From Spirosoma sp. SC4-14 (GTDB taxonomy: Bacteria; Bacteroidota; Bacteroidia; Cytophagales; Spirosomataceae), in the NCBI RefSeq assembly GCF_037201965.1, contig NZ_CP147518.1:2727001-2791000 (forward strand): a stretch of DNA of 64,000 bases. The letters are read 5' to 3'. Positions 34,580 through 41,866 of this stretch are shown here, one piece after another (positions within the stretch are counted from its first letter, which is position 1; each line of letters opens with the position of its first letter). The notes beneath the pieces were generated by a model. The model had not been told where the DNA came from, did no database searches, and worked only from the letters and a program-made list of their open reading frames with translations. The position numbers were made by a program, and so were the translations under genes.

Positions 34580-35518
34580 TTAATCGAGCAAGCTGGCAAA
34601 TACCGTTCGGGCATAAGCCAGATCCTGTTTGTGGGCTTCTATTGGCCCCATCGTATTGGGCGACTCTTTTTCCAGACACTGTTCCAGCACCAGATTAGGC
34701 CGAACGCCCAGTGCGTTCAGATCGCTTGTTAGCCGACGGTAATCAATATCGCCGTCGCCAAAGGTCTCCTGCCAGATTCCGTTTTTCGACTGCCGGATGT
34801 GGATTTCAACAATGCGTTTGCCGTATAACTTAACAACGTCGAACAGCGCAACCTGCGAATTGCCTGAGCCCCGGTATACCCAGTGTGCATCAAGACACAA
34901 CGATACATTTTTTGGATCAGACGCCAGCAGCATATGGTGAAATTCGCGGGCAGCCTGCCGATGTTCGGGCGCGTGGGTATGATAGGCAAGTGTGATGCCG
35001 CGTTTACGAAGTTCTGACCCCAGCCTATCCAGATTTTTAGCCTGTTCGATTAGTTCTGCATCGGTTTTATCGTCGGTACTGCCCCACTGAATCGGACTGG
35101 GATTGGTGACGAATATGGTGGTCCCGGCGGCTTTAGCGGCATCGGCAATCGCCAGCACGGAATCGATGGATTTTTGGGCTTCATCGGCTTTGTGCAGCGT
35201 ACTATTTACGTAGAGCGAGTGCATGGCCAGCCCATACTTTTTGAGCAGAGGCAGCAGTTTAGTAACCTCGTCGGCTGAGTTGATCGCGGGTTCATAAGCC
35301 GCCAGCCCCGCTTGGGTAAACTCGGTCAGGGAGGCATTGGGATCGTCCATCCAGTTTTTATGCTGACGGCCATAAAACGTTACCCACGAATAGGAGTTGC
35401 AGGCAATTGGAAACGACTTCGCGGGTTTACCTGCCTGGGCCCAAACTAAATCCGGCACGGTTAAGGCACCGGCAAGTGTGGCCGCTGAGGTTAGGAAATG
35501 ACGACGGTTTAGGGACAT
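34580..35518 (-). CDS. Tat-exported sugar-phosphate-isomerase/epimerase-like TIM-barrel protein
   Basis: 312 codons from ATG at 35518. Twin-arginine signal (SLNRRHFLTSAATLAGAL, cleavage after VWAQ), so exported folded to the periplasm. The remainder is an AP-endonuclease-2/xylose-isomerase-like TIM barrel: FTQAGLAAYEPAI, LAMHSLYVNS, ITLAYHTHAPE, VSLCLDAHWVYRG, IVEIHIRQSKNGIWQE and LVLEQCLE, with Glu, Asp and His positions for a metal. Such proteins isomerise or epimerise sugars or cyclitols. It follows the 5-oxoprolinase-type gene after only 12 bp and is probably in its operon. Confidence 0.85.
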   Translation of the reverse strand: MSLNRRHFLTSAATLAGALTVPDLVWAQAGKPAKSFPIACNSYSWVTFYGRQHKNWMDDPNASLTEFTQAGLAAYEPAINSADEVTKLLPLLKKYGLAMHSLYVNSTLHKADEAQKSIDSVLAIADAAKAAGTTIFVTNPSPIQWGSTDDKTDAELIEQAKNLDRLGSELRKRGITLAYHTHAPEHRQAAREFHHMLLASDPKNVSLCLDAHWVYRGSGNSQVALFDVVKLYGKRIVEIHIRQSKNGIWQETFGDGDIDYRRLTSDLNALGVRPNLVLEQCLEKESPNTMGPIEAHKQDLAYARTVFASLLD

Positions 35519-35530
35519 AGTAGGAGAAAT

Positions 35531-38500
35531 CTATGGTTTGAAAGTACAGTCTAAAATGGCTTTTATATTCCCAAAGCCACCACCACCCGGTGTTTCGATT
35601 CGGATGCGCTCGCCCGATTGCATGGCGCGGGTGAAAATGCCAGGAAGTGTTTCTTCGTGGCCATTCGCTTGAATTAATGTTTGATGACCTGTAGCTCCTG
35701 ACTTCCCACCGTTCAGTCCATAAGGCGCTACGACACGGTGCTGGCTGAGAAGTGTTGCCTGTACGGGTTCGAGAAATTCAATTTCCCGGACAATTCCATT
35801 TCCCCCCTGCCATCGACCAGCCCCACCCGAGCCATTGCGAATGGCAAACTGATGCAGCCGAACCGGGTAGCGTCGTTCGAATTCTTCGGGATCGGTGAGT
35901 TTCGTATTCGTCATGTGCTGATGCACAGCCGACCGACCATCGGCGCCTTCGGTTGCTCCCGCACCTCCACCGATGGTTTCGTAATAGCCGAACTGTTTAT
36001 TGCCGAACAGAAAGTTATTCATCGTTCCCTGACTACAGGCAGCCAGCCCCAGGGCTTTCAACAATGTATCGACCAATCGCTGACTAACTTCGGTGTTGCC
36101 GCCCACAACCGCCGGACAGTGGGCCGGATCATCGGGGAAAACAGGGTTCAGAAACGAGGATTCGGGCAGAATCAGATCAACGGGTGTCATCAAGCCTTCG
36201 TTCAGCGGAATATCTTTCTGGCACCAGAGCCGCAGCACATACAGCACGGCGCTGTAGAGAATCGAAATATTGGCGTTGAGGTTATTGGGATGAACAGCTG
36301 ATGTTCCCGTGAGGTCGAATGCAACACGACCTTCGTTTATTGAGACCGTTACCTGAATCGTATGCCCATCATCAAGCGATTCGGTTGCCCGAAACGATTG
36401 TCCCCGCAACGGAGCCAGCACCGTTGAAATGGCATCAGTGGCCGATTGTTTCAGCCGCGACATATAGCGATGTACGGTTGCCAGGCCATGTTGCCGAACC
36501 AACTGTTGAAGCGCCATTTCTCCCGCTTTCAGCGAAGCCAGTGCCGCTTCAATGTCAGCGCGGTTTTCGGCCAGTGCGCGGGTTGGATACGTAGCCCCTG
36601 TGAAACGAGCCTCCAGACCTATAGGGCCATCCCACTGAAATACACCTTTTCTGACAACATATTGCGGTTCCAGCACTACGCCTTCTTCGGCCAGCGACGT
36701 AGCATCAGGCGGCATTGATCCCGGCACTTTACCACCAATTTCGGCATGGTGCGCCCGATTGATGACGTAGCCAATCAGTTGGCCATCGTCGGCAAATACG
36801 CCACTGAGCAGCGTTACATCGGGGAGGTGTGAGCCGCCATATTTTGGATGATTCGTGATCACAACATCGCCGGGTTCCAGTTGAACCGTGCTCAGAACTA
36901 GTCGGGTACAAATGCCCAGGCTTCCCAAATGAACCGGAATGTGCGGGGCATTGGCTACCAGTTCGGCGTTGGCATCGAGCAAGGCGCAGGAGAAATCGAG
37001 TCGTTCTTTTATGTTTACTGAAAAAGCCGTTCGCTGCAATTGGGCTCCCATTTCTTCGGCAATAGCCCGAAAACGCTGTGTGAATAACTCAAGCTGGATA
37101 ACGGTCCCTTCCGCCCCCAAAGGGGGAGCTTTCTCTACTCCAGCCGAATGTTCTGTTGGGGGTATAGAGTAATCTTCCTCCTCAGGGGCTGTTGAATCGA
37201 CTCGAACATTATTATTGGCCTGCACAATCACTCGCCAGCCCGATTCAATAAAGGCCGATGAGGTTTTGTTGAGCAACAGGGCTGGGCCTCTAAACGTGTC
37301 ACCTTCCTGAAGTTGTGTCCAGTCGTAAGCCGGATAGCTGTCGGTTTCGAAAGCCGGAACAGCATGGCGGTGACTTTGGGGAGCACTGCTCACCGCGTCG
37401 GTTTCTTTTGTGGTGCTAACAATAACCCTGATGCTTTCGACTTCGACGGGCAGATTGGCTGGATAATGACCATAAAGATGCTGGTAGTTATCCCGAAAGT
37501 CGGCGGCTAAGTTCGACGTGGCTGGAAGGCCGATGGTTGATTCCTGCCCTTTTAACCGCAAAAAAATACGGGCCGATTTAGTAATGATTGGTACGTCATA
37601 ACCGATGTCCTGTCGAAGTTCTTCGGTTGCCAGTTCGCTTAATTCGGCAAGCAACCGGTTGATGGAATCGTTAATCACTTCGAGTGGCAACAAAACTGCC
37701 CGTGACGCCATTCGTTCGATCTGAGCCTGACCAATTCCGTAGGCGCTCAAAAGGCCGCCATCGAACGGTAGAATGAGCTGTTCCATGCCCAGCAATCGGG
37801 CAATGGCACAACCGTGTAAGCCACCTGCTCCACCAAAAACCAGGAGCGCATAGTCTTTCGGATCGAAACCGCGTGCTACCGAAATTTTGCGAATGGCTCC
37901 GGCCATCGTTTCGTTGGCAATTCGTTCAAATCCGCGAAGTAACTCCTGTAAATCGGGACTACTGCCCATTTGAGCTGCAATTTCCGAAGCTACTGCCACT
38001 AGTGCTTCGTGTGCTTTTTCAGGAAAAACCGGAATACCAAACTGTTTTGGATGGAGTTTGCCCAGCAGCAGATTTACGTCGGTAATTGTAAGCAGCATTG
38101 GCTGGCCGGGCGCACTGGCTCCATAGCAAGCCGGGCCTGGGTTTGCTCCGGCGCTTTGCGGCCCTACGCGAAGTTGGCCCGATGTGCTTCCGTGTTTTTC
38201 GAACCAGCAAACCGAACCGCCACCTGCGGCTACCGTTTCAATGGCCAGCGAAGGCAATTGCAGGTCAAATGGTCCAATTTTGGTCGAAAATCGATAATCC
38301 AGCTCATGCTGGATACGGGCAACATCAGTACTGGTACCGCCCATATCGAGGGTTAGAACAGGCTGCTCATTGCTAACGACCGATGCGCCGATAACACCAC
38401 CCGCCGGGCCACTCAGCAGGCTATCTTTCGGCTGAAATAAATCGGTCCGTACCAGACCACCCGAACTGGTCATGATCCGTACGGATTGCCCCAAACCGAG

Positions 38501-39355
38501 CTGCTCCTGAACATTGGTCAGATACGATCGCATTACGGGGGTCAGGTAAGCATCGACAACGGCGGTTTGCGTTCGTGGGATGTATTGTGGAGCCGTCGAA
38601 ACGTTGGTCGACAGTGTGATAAACGGAAATCCCGCGGCTGAAATAGCATCGAGTAATTGCCGTTCGTGAACCGGATTGCGGTATGCATTCAGCAGCGAAA
38701 TGGCGACTGAATCGGGGTTGATTTGGTGCAATTGCTGGATTAGTGCCGAAATGGATGGTTCGGATAGCGGAACCAAAACCTGACCATCGGCCGCAATCCG
38801 TTCGTTGACTTCCAATACCGAGTCGTACAATACTTCGGCAGGAGGAATCGCCAGTTCAAATAGATTCGGTCGTTGTTGGGTCCCAATTTTCAGTACATCC
38901 TTAAATCCCTGGGTTACCAGCAGGGCCACGCGGCCGCCTTTGCGTTCGAGCAGCGCATTTGTGCCTTTGGTAGTTCCCAATCGCATTTCCAGGGCTGGAA
39001 AAGGGCGATGAATGGGTGTTTGCGTGAGCAGGCGGGTGGCTAGTATGGGGGCTTCTTCGCCCGTAAATAATTCAACTGTCGCTAAGTTAGCTGATGCTGC
39101 TAAGGGACGGTTCAGGTGCAGCGTGCCATCGACAGATAGGGAGACAACTTCGTATAGCTCACCGGTTTCAATGACGCGCAGTTGATAGCCGTCGAAAAGA
39201 GGTGCGGTTAACCAGGGTGCAACCAGTTTGCCATCTTTTAACTGGCCGCGCAGCCGACTACTGCTTAGTACTTTGGTGCGATGAATGATGCCGTTGGTAT
39301 CCTGAGCAATGCCGTCGGTAAACGTGCCGCCCGTATCAATCCAGATTTGCCACAT
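35531..39355 (-). CDS. Fused hydantoinase A/B, 5-oxoprolinase type
   Basis: 1274 codons from ATG at 39355, the size of 5-oxoprolinase. Residues 1-700 form the A half: WIDTGGTFTDGI, GTTKGTNALLERKGGRVA, SGPAGGVIGA, LTLDMGGTSTDVARI, LLVFGGAGGLHGCA. Residues about 760-1270 form the B half: RFRAIAEEMGAQLQRTAFS, ERLDFSCALLDANAEL, PGDVVITNHPKYGGSHLPD, RAHHAEIGGKVPGSMPPD, GGAGRWQGGNGIVRE and IETPGGGGFG. Expected to hydrolyse a cyclic amide such as 5-oxo-L-proline with ATP. The linker between halves contains a Pro-rich insert that looks like a translated repeat (37105-37190). Sits between a DeoR gene (3 bp away) and the TIM-barrel gene (12 bp), forming an operon. Confidence 0.92.
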   Translation of the reverse strand: MWQIWIDTGGTFTDGIAQDTNGIIHRTKVLSSSRLRGQLKDGKLVAPWLTAPLFDGYQLRVIETGELYEVVSLSVDGTLHLNRPLAASANLATVELFTGEEAPILATRLLTQTPIHRPFPALEMRLGTTKGTNALLERKGGRVALLVTQGFKDVLKIGTQQRPNLFELAIPPAEVLYDSVLEVNERIAADGQVLVPLSEPSISALIQQLHQINPDSVAISLLNAYRNPVHERQLLDAISAAGFPFITLSTNVSTAPQYIPRTQTAVVDAYLTPVMRSYLTNVQEQLGLGQSVRIMTSSGGLVRTDLFQPKDSLLSGPAGGVIGASVVSNEQPVLTLDMGGTSTDVARIQHELDYRFSTKIGPFDLQLPSLAIETVAAGGGSVCWFEKHGSTSGQLRVGPQSAGANPGPACYGASAPGQPMLLTITDVNLLLGKLHPKQFGIPVFPEKAHEALVAVASEIAAQMGSSPDLQELLRGFERIANETMAGAIRKISVARGFDPKDYALLVFGGAGGLHGCAIARLLGMEQLILPFDGGLLSAYGIGQAQIERMASRAVLLPLEVINDSINRLLAELSELATEELRQDIGYDVPIITKSARIFLRLKGQESTIGLPATSNLAADFRDNYQHLYGHYPANLPVEVESIRVIVSTTKETDAVSSAPQSHRHAVPAFETDSYPAYDWTQLQEGDTFRGPALLLNKTSSAFIESGWRVIVQANNNVRVDSTAPEEEDYSIPPTEHSAGVEKAPPLGAEGTVIQLELFTQRFRAIAEEMGAQLQRTAFSVNIKERLDFSCALLDANAELVANAPHIPVHLGSLGICTRLVLSTVQLEPGDVVITNHPKYGGSHLPDVTLLSGVFADDGQLIGYVINRAHHAEIGGKVPGSMPPDATSLAEEGVVLEPQYVVRKGVFQWDGPIGLEARFTGATYPTRALAENRADIEAALASLKAGEMALQQLVRQHGLATVHRYMSRLKQSATDAISTVLAPLRGQSFRATESLDDGHTIQVTVSINEGRVAFDLTGTSAVHPNNLNANISILYSAVLYVLRLWCQKDIPLNEGLMTPVDLILPESSFLNPVFPDDPAHCPAVVGGNTEVSQRLVDTLLKALGLAACSQGTMNNFLFGNKQFGYYETIGGGAGATEGADGRSAVHQHMTNTKLTDPEEFERRYPVRLHQFAIRNGSGGAGRWQGGNGIVREIEFLEPVQATLLSQHRVVAPYGLNGGKSGATGHQTLIQANGHEETLPGIFTRAMQSGERIRIETPGGGGFGNIKAILDCTFKP
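37105..37190. repeat. Repeat-like insert inside the oxoprolinase linker
   Basis: CCCCCAAAGGGGG (37114-37126) is an inverted repeat followed by GTTGGGGG and CTCCTCAGGGG words, in frame within the A/B linker and coding for SIPPTEHSAGVEKAPPLGAE. Such G/C-tract stems belong to intergenic DNA in this group; the reading frame is kept. Confidence 0.35.
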
Positions 39356-39358
39356 GGG

Positions 39359-40111
39359 TTAATGAATCAGCGTAATTCCTGCCCGACGATAAGCGTCTAC
39401 AACCGCCGGGTTGGCCGTGTTGTCGGTGATCAGTACATCGAACAGGCTTAATGGTGCAAAATAGAGGTATTTGTTGGTTTCTAATTTCGACGAGTCGCAG
39501 AGAAGATAAACTTTTTGCGATTGCCGGGCCATTGCGGTGGCCGTACTGGCTTCCTTTTCGCCATTGGCACTCAAGCCGTGGGCCAGCGAAATTCCGTCGA
39601 CGCCAATAAACGCCCGGTTGGCTCGATAGCGGGCCATGTGCTCTTCGGCCATTAGGCCGTGAATAGCCTGCCGTTCTTTATCGAGTTCGCCACCAATCAG
39701 ATTGACCGACACTGCCGATGACATCAGTTCGGCTACAACAGGTAGTGAATTTGTAATAACGGTAATCCGTTTGTTGCGGATAAACTGACACAGTCGAAAA
39801 ACTGTACTGCCACAATCCATGAAAATGGCATCGCCTTCCTGAATTTCCTGAGCCGCCAGTTGGCAGATGTAATCTTTTTGTTCGGCATTGACGGCTGTTT
39901 TGTTGGCAAAGGTATGTTTGTCGGTTGCCAGACTTACTTTCATTGCCCCTCCACGTGTGCGATAAATCAACCCTGCTGTGGCTAGTTGCACCAAATCGCG
40001 CCGAACGGTCATCTCAGACGTTTGTAGCAGCTCGGCCAATTCGCTGACATCCACAGAACCACGTTCGTCGACCGTTTGGATAATTAATTGCTTTCGCTGT
40101 TGGAAATTCAT
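39359..40111 (-). CDS. DeoR-family transcriptional regulator
   Basis: 250 codons from ATG at 40111; a TTG 24 bases upstream would add a short tail. N-terminal winged helix-turn-helix (QRKQLIIQTVDERGSVDV, ELAELLQTSEMTVRRDLVQL, GLIYRTRGGAM), then the DeoR C-terminal sensor domain of ribose-isomerase-like fold (DAIFMDCGSTVFRLC, ITVITNSLPVVAEL, VNLIGGEL, FIGVDGISLAHGL and YLLCDSSKLE). These regulators usually repress sugar or nucleoside operons and respond to a phosphorylated sugar. It is first in the operon with the oxoprolinase and TIM barrel, and a symmetric site lies 18-53 bp upstream. Confidence 0.92.
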   Translation of the reverse strand: MNFQQRKQLIIQTVDERGSVDVSELAELLQTSEMTVRRDLVQLATAGLIYRTRGGAMKVSLATDKHTFANKTAVNAEQKDYICQLAAQEIQEGDAIFMDCGSTVFRLCQFIRNKRITVITNSLPVVAELMSSAVSVNLIGGELDKERQAIHGLMAEEHMARYRANRAFIGVDGISLAHGLSANGEKEASTATAMARQSQKVYLLCDSSKLETNKYLYFAPLSLFDVLITDNTANPAVVDAYRRAGITLIH

Positions 40112-40128
40112 ACTCAATTGTATTGTTT

Positions 40129-40164
40129 TGTTCAAAAATAAACAATTTTAAACATTTTTGAACA
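40129..40164. promoter_or_regulatory. Candidate DeoR operator between divergent genes
   Basis: TGTTCAAAAAT (40129-40139) is an exact inverted repeat of 40154-40164 around an AT-rich centre (AAACAATTTTAAAC). It fills the 55-bp gap between DeoR and nudK starts, so one bound regulator could control both. TGTTC/GAACA half-sites are common for DeoR-type repressors; identity of the binder is inferred from position. Confidence 0.55.
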
Positions 40165-40166
40165 TT

Positions 40167-40763
40167 ATGCTTGCTGAACGAGTGCAAATAACCGAGGAAA
40201 AGCTGCTTTCCGACAACTGGTATATCCTGAAACGGTACACATTCAATTACCTCGGTAAAAATGGACAATGGACAACGCAGCAGCGGGAAGCCTACGACCG
40301 GGGTAACGGTGCTACAATTTTGCTGCATAATCCGCAAACCAATACCGTGATTCTGACGCGCCAGTTTCGGTTGCCAACGTTTGTGAATGGCAACTGCGAC
40401 GGTAGCCCATCTTCCGGTATGCTGATCGAAGCCTGTGCCGGATTGCTCGACAACGAACACCCGGATGATGCGATCCGACGCGAAACCGAAGAAGAAACCG
40501 GCTACCGCATCAATTCGGTACAGAAAGTAATGGAAGCGTATATGAGTCCGGGGTCGGTTACCGAAAAGTTGTTTTTCTACATTGCGCAGTACTCGGCCGA
40601 AACGGAGCGGAACACAGGTGGTGGTATCGACGAAGAGGAAATCGACATTCTGGAACTGCCTTTTCAGGAAGCCCTGGCCATGATGGAGCGCGGAGAAATT
40701 ATGGACGGCAAGACCATTATGCTATTGCAGTATTTACGGCTTGAGCAGCTAAGACAGAACTAA
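40167..40763 (+). CDS. nudK: GDP-mannose pyrophosphatase-like Nudix hydrolase
   Basis: 198 codons from ATG at 40167. Nudix box LLDNEHPDDAIRRETEEETG is present, and flanking features match E. coli NudK rather than ADP-ribose enzymes: ILTRQFRLPTFVN, EACAGLLDN, MEAYMSPGSVTEKLFFYIA, GGGIDEEEIDILELPF and GEIMDGKTIMLLQYL. It should hydrolyse nucleotide-sugar pyrophosphates such as GDP-mannose to GMP and sugar phosphate. It diverges from the DeoR operon over a shared candidate operator, hinting that its product or substrate links to the sugar-sensing regulator. Confidence 0.88.
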   Translation: MLAERVQITEEKLLSDNWYILKRYTFNYLGKNGQWTTQQREAYDRGNGATILLHNPQTNTVILTRQFRLPTFVNGNCDGSPSSGMLIEACAGLLDNEHPDDAIRRETEEETGYRINSVQKVMEAYMSPGSVTEKLFFYIAQYSAETERNTGGGIDEEEIDILELPFQEALAMMERGEIMDGKTIMLLQYLRLEQLRQN

Positions 40764-40851
40764 CAATAAATTAGTAGTTAATAACTATTTAATATGAATA
40801 TTTGTGAATTTATTTACTTTCGTGCATTCACACAAACCAACGGAAGTAGTT

Positions 40852-41472
40852 ATGAAAAATGCACAGATACTCGTCTTACTGATTTTTTGCTCGTTTTCTA
40901 TTGCCAACGCGCAAACAGAAAAAGGTCGCTGGACGGTTGGGGCTCAGGTTGGTACCTTAACATTTCAGAGCAAGAGTAATTTCAAATCATTTGCGGCCAG
41001 TCTGCGACCATCGGCCGGTTATTTCGTTACGAATGGATTGATACTTGGGATGGGAATACCGATAACCATCAACAATCAGAAGTCCGATTTTGATAATTAC
41101 CGTTATAACCATTTTTCAACGAAAGCAATTGGACTGGCTCCTTTTGTTCGTTACTTCTTAGGGCGTTCGCAATGGAAACCGTATGTGGGCCTGTCGTATA
41201 GTTATCAGAAAATTTCCGGTACGATTAAGAACGATGACACAATTGGTCTCTATGAAGGAACGACAAAGGGCCATACAACTGCTTTGGTACCTTCTTTAGG
41301 AATTGCCTGTTTTGTGAATCGCAGTCTGGCTCTCACGCTGGAAGCCGATTATAACATAAACCATCAGAAGCAACATACGGATTATACGGCTCTTTTTGGC
41401 TCAAGTGATTCAGATATAGATACACGTTCGCTGTCGCTTGCCATTGGTTTTCAGTTGTTTTTGGGCAAGTAA
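40852..41472 (+). CDS. Small outer-membrane beta-barrel protein
   Basis: 206 codons from ATG at 40852, which starts a clean signal peptide (MKNAQILVLLIFCSFSIANA); a GTG 48 bases earlier is less likely. The mature part is a short barrel of the OmpA/OmpW-like 'outer membrane beta-barrel' type: GRWTVGAQVGTLTF, LRPSAGYFVTNGLILGMGI, KAIGLAPFVRYFLG, WKPYVGLSYSYQ and a last strand LSLAIGFQLFLGK ending near the hydrophobic-aromatic C-terminus needed for barrel insertion. Function unknown. It is 90 bp downstream of nudK on the same strand. Confidence 0.78.
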   Translation: MKNAQILVLLIFCSFSIANAQTEKGRWTVGAQVGTLTFQSKSNFKSFAASLRPSAGYFVTNGLILGMGIPITINNQKSDFDNYRYNHFSTKAIGLAPFVRYFLGRSQWKPYVGLSYSYQKISGTIKNDDTIGLYEGTTKGHTTALVPSLGIACFVNRSLALTLEADYNINHQKQHTDYTALFGSSDSDIDTRSLSLAIGFQLFLGK

Positions 41473-41475
41473 GCG

Positions 41476-41766
41476 TTAGCGTTTCGGGAAGCTGACGTGT
41501 TCGTAGATTTCGGCAAGAGGGAGCGAAACGCCATTGTAGACGATGAATTTCCGGGGGAGTGGTCTTAGGGCATATTTTAAAGCGCCTGTTAGGGTTGCTG
41601 CTAGTTGATTATGCCGAGCTTTCCCACCAGCCATACCAACGATCTTTCCGTTATAGAACTCATGTTTATAAAGCGAGCGTGCTTCCCGCGTCAGATATTT
41701 GTTGAGCGTATATTTTTTTCGGTTACTGTAGTCATGGCTTGGACAGGCTTTGTCAAGAATAACCAA
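41476..41766 (-). pseudogene. Remnant of an Uma2-family endonuclease-fold protein
   Basis: The frame 41476-41766 lacks an ATG start. Its core YTLNKYLTREARSLYKHE, FYNGKIVGMAGGKARHN and the downstream IVYNGVSLPLAE match the N-terminal half of Uma2 (restriction-endonuclease-like) proteins, which are normally about 190 residues. The catalytic second half is absent and the end (EIYEHVSFPKR) drifts before the stop. Uma2 genes are abundant in Cytophagales and often decayed. Between two hairpins; probably not functional. Confidence 0.6.
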
Positions 41767-41796
41767 AAAGTTTTAATGGTAGATTTGGTGATGCCC

Positions 41797-41854
41797 AAAC
41801 AGAAGGGTGGCCCGGTTATATCGTAAATCGAATAACCGGGCTACCCTTCTGTTT
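41797..41854. terminator. Long hairpin between the Uma2 remnant and the PIG-L gene
   Basis: 23-nt arms (41797-41819 and 41832-41854) pair with one mismatch; core AGAAGGGTGGCCCGGTTAT. It lies 12 bp after the stop of the PIG-L gene at 41867 (minus) and is followed by a short T tract, so it likely terminates that transcript. Confidence 0.65.
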
Positions 41855-41866
41855 GCTATGTTAATC

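Noticed and set aside
34580-35518. Naming the TIM-barrel protein as hydroxypyruvate isomerase
   Set aside because: The Tat signal and lack of specific motifs make a specific enzyme name unsafe.
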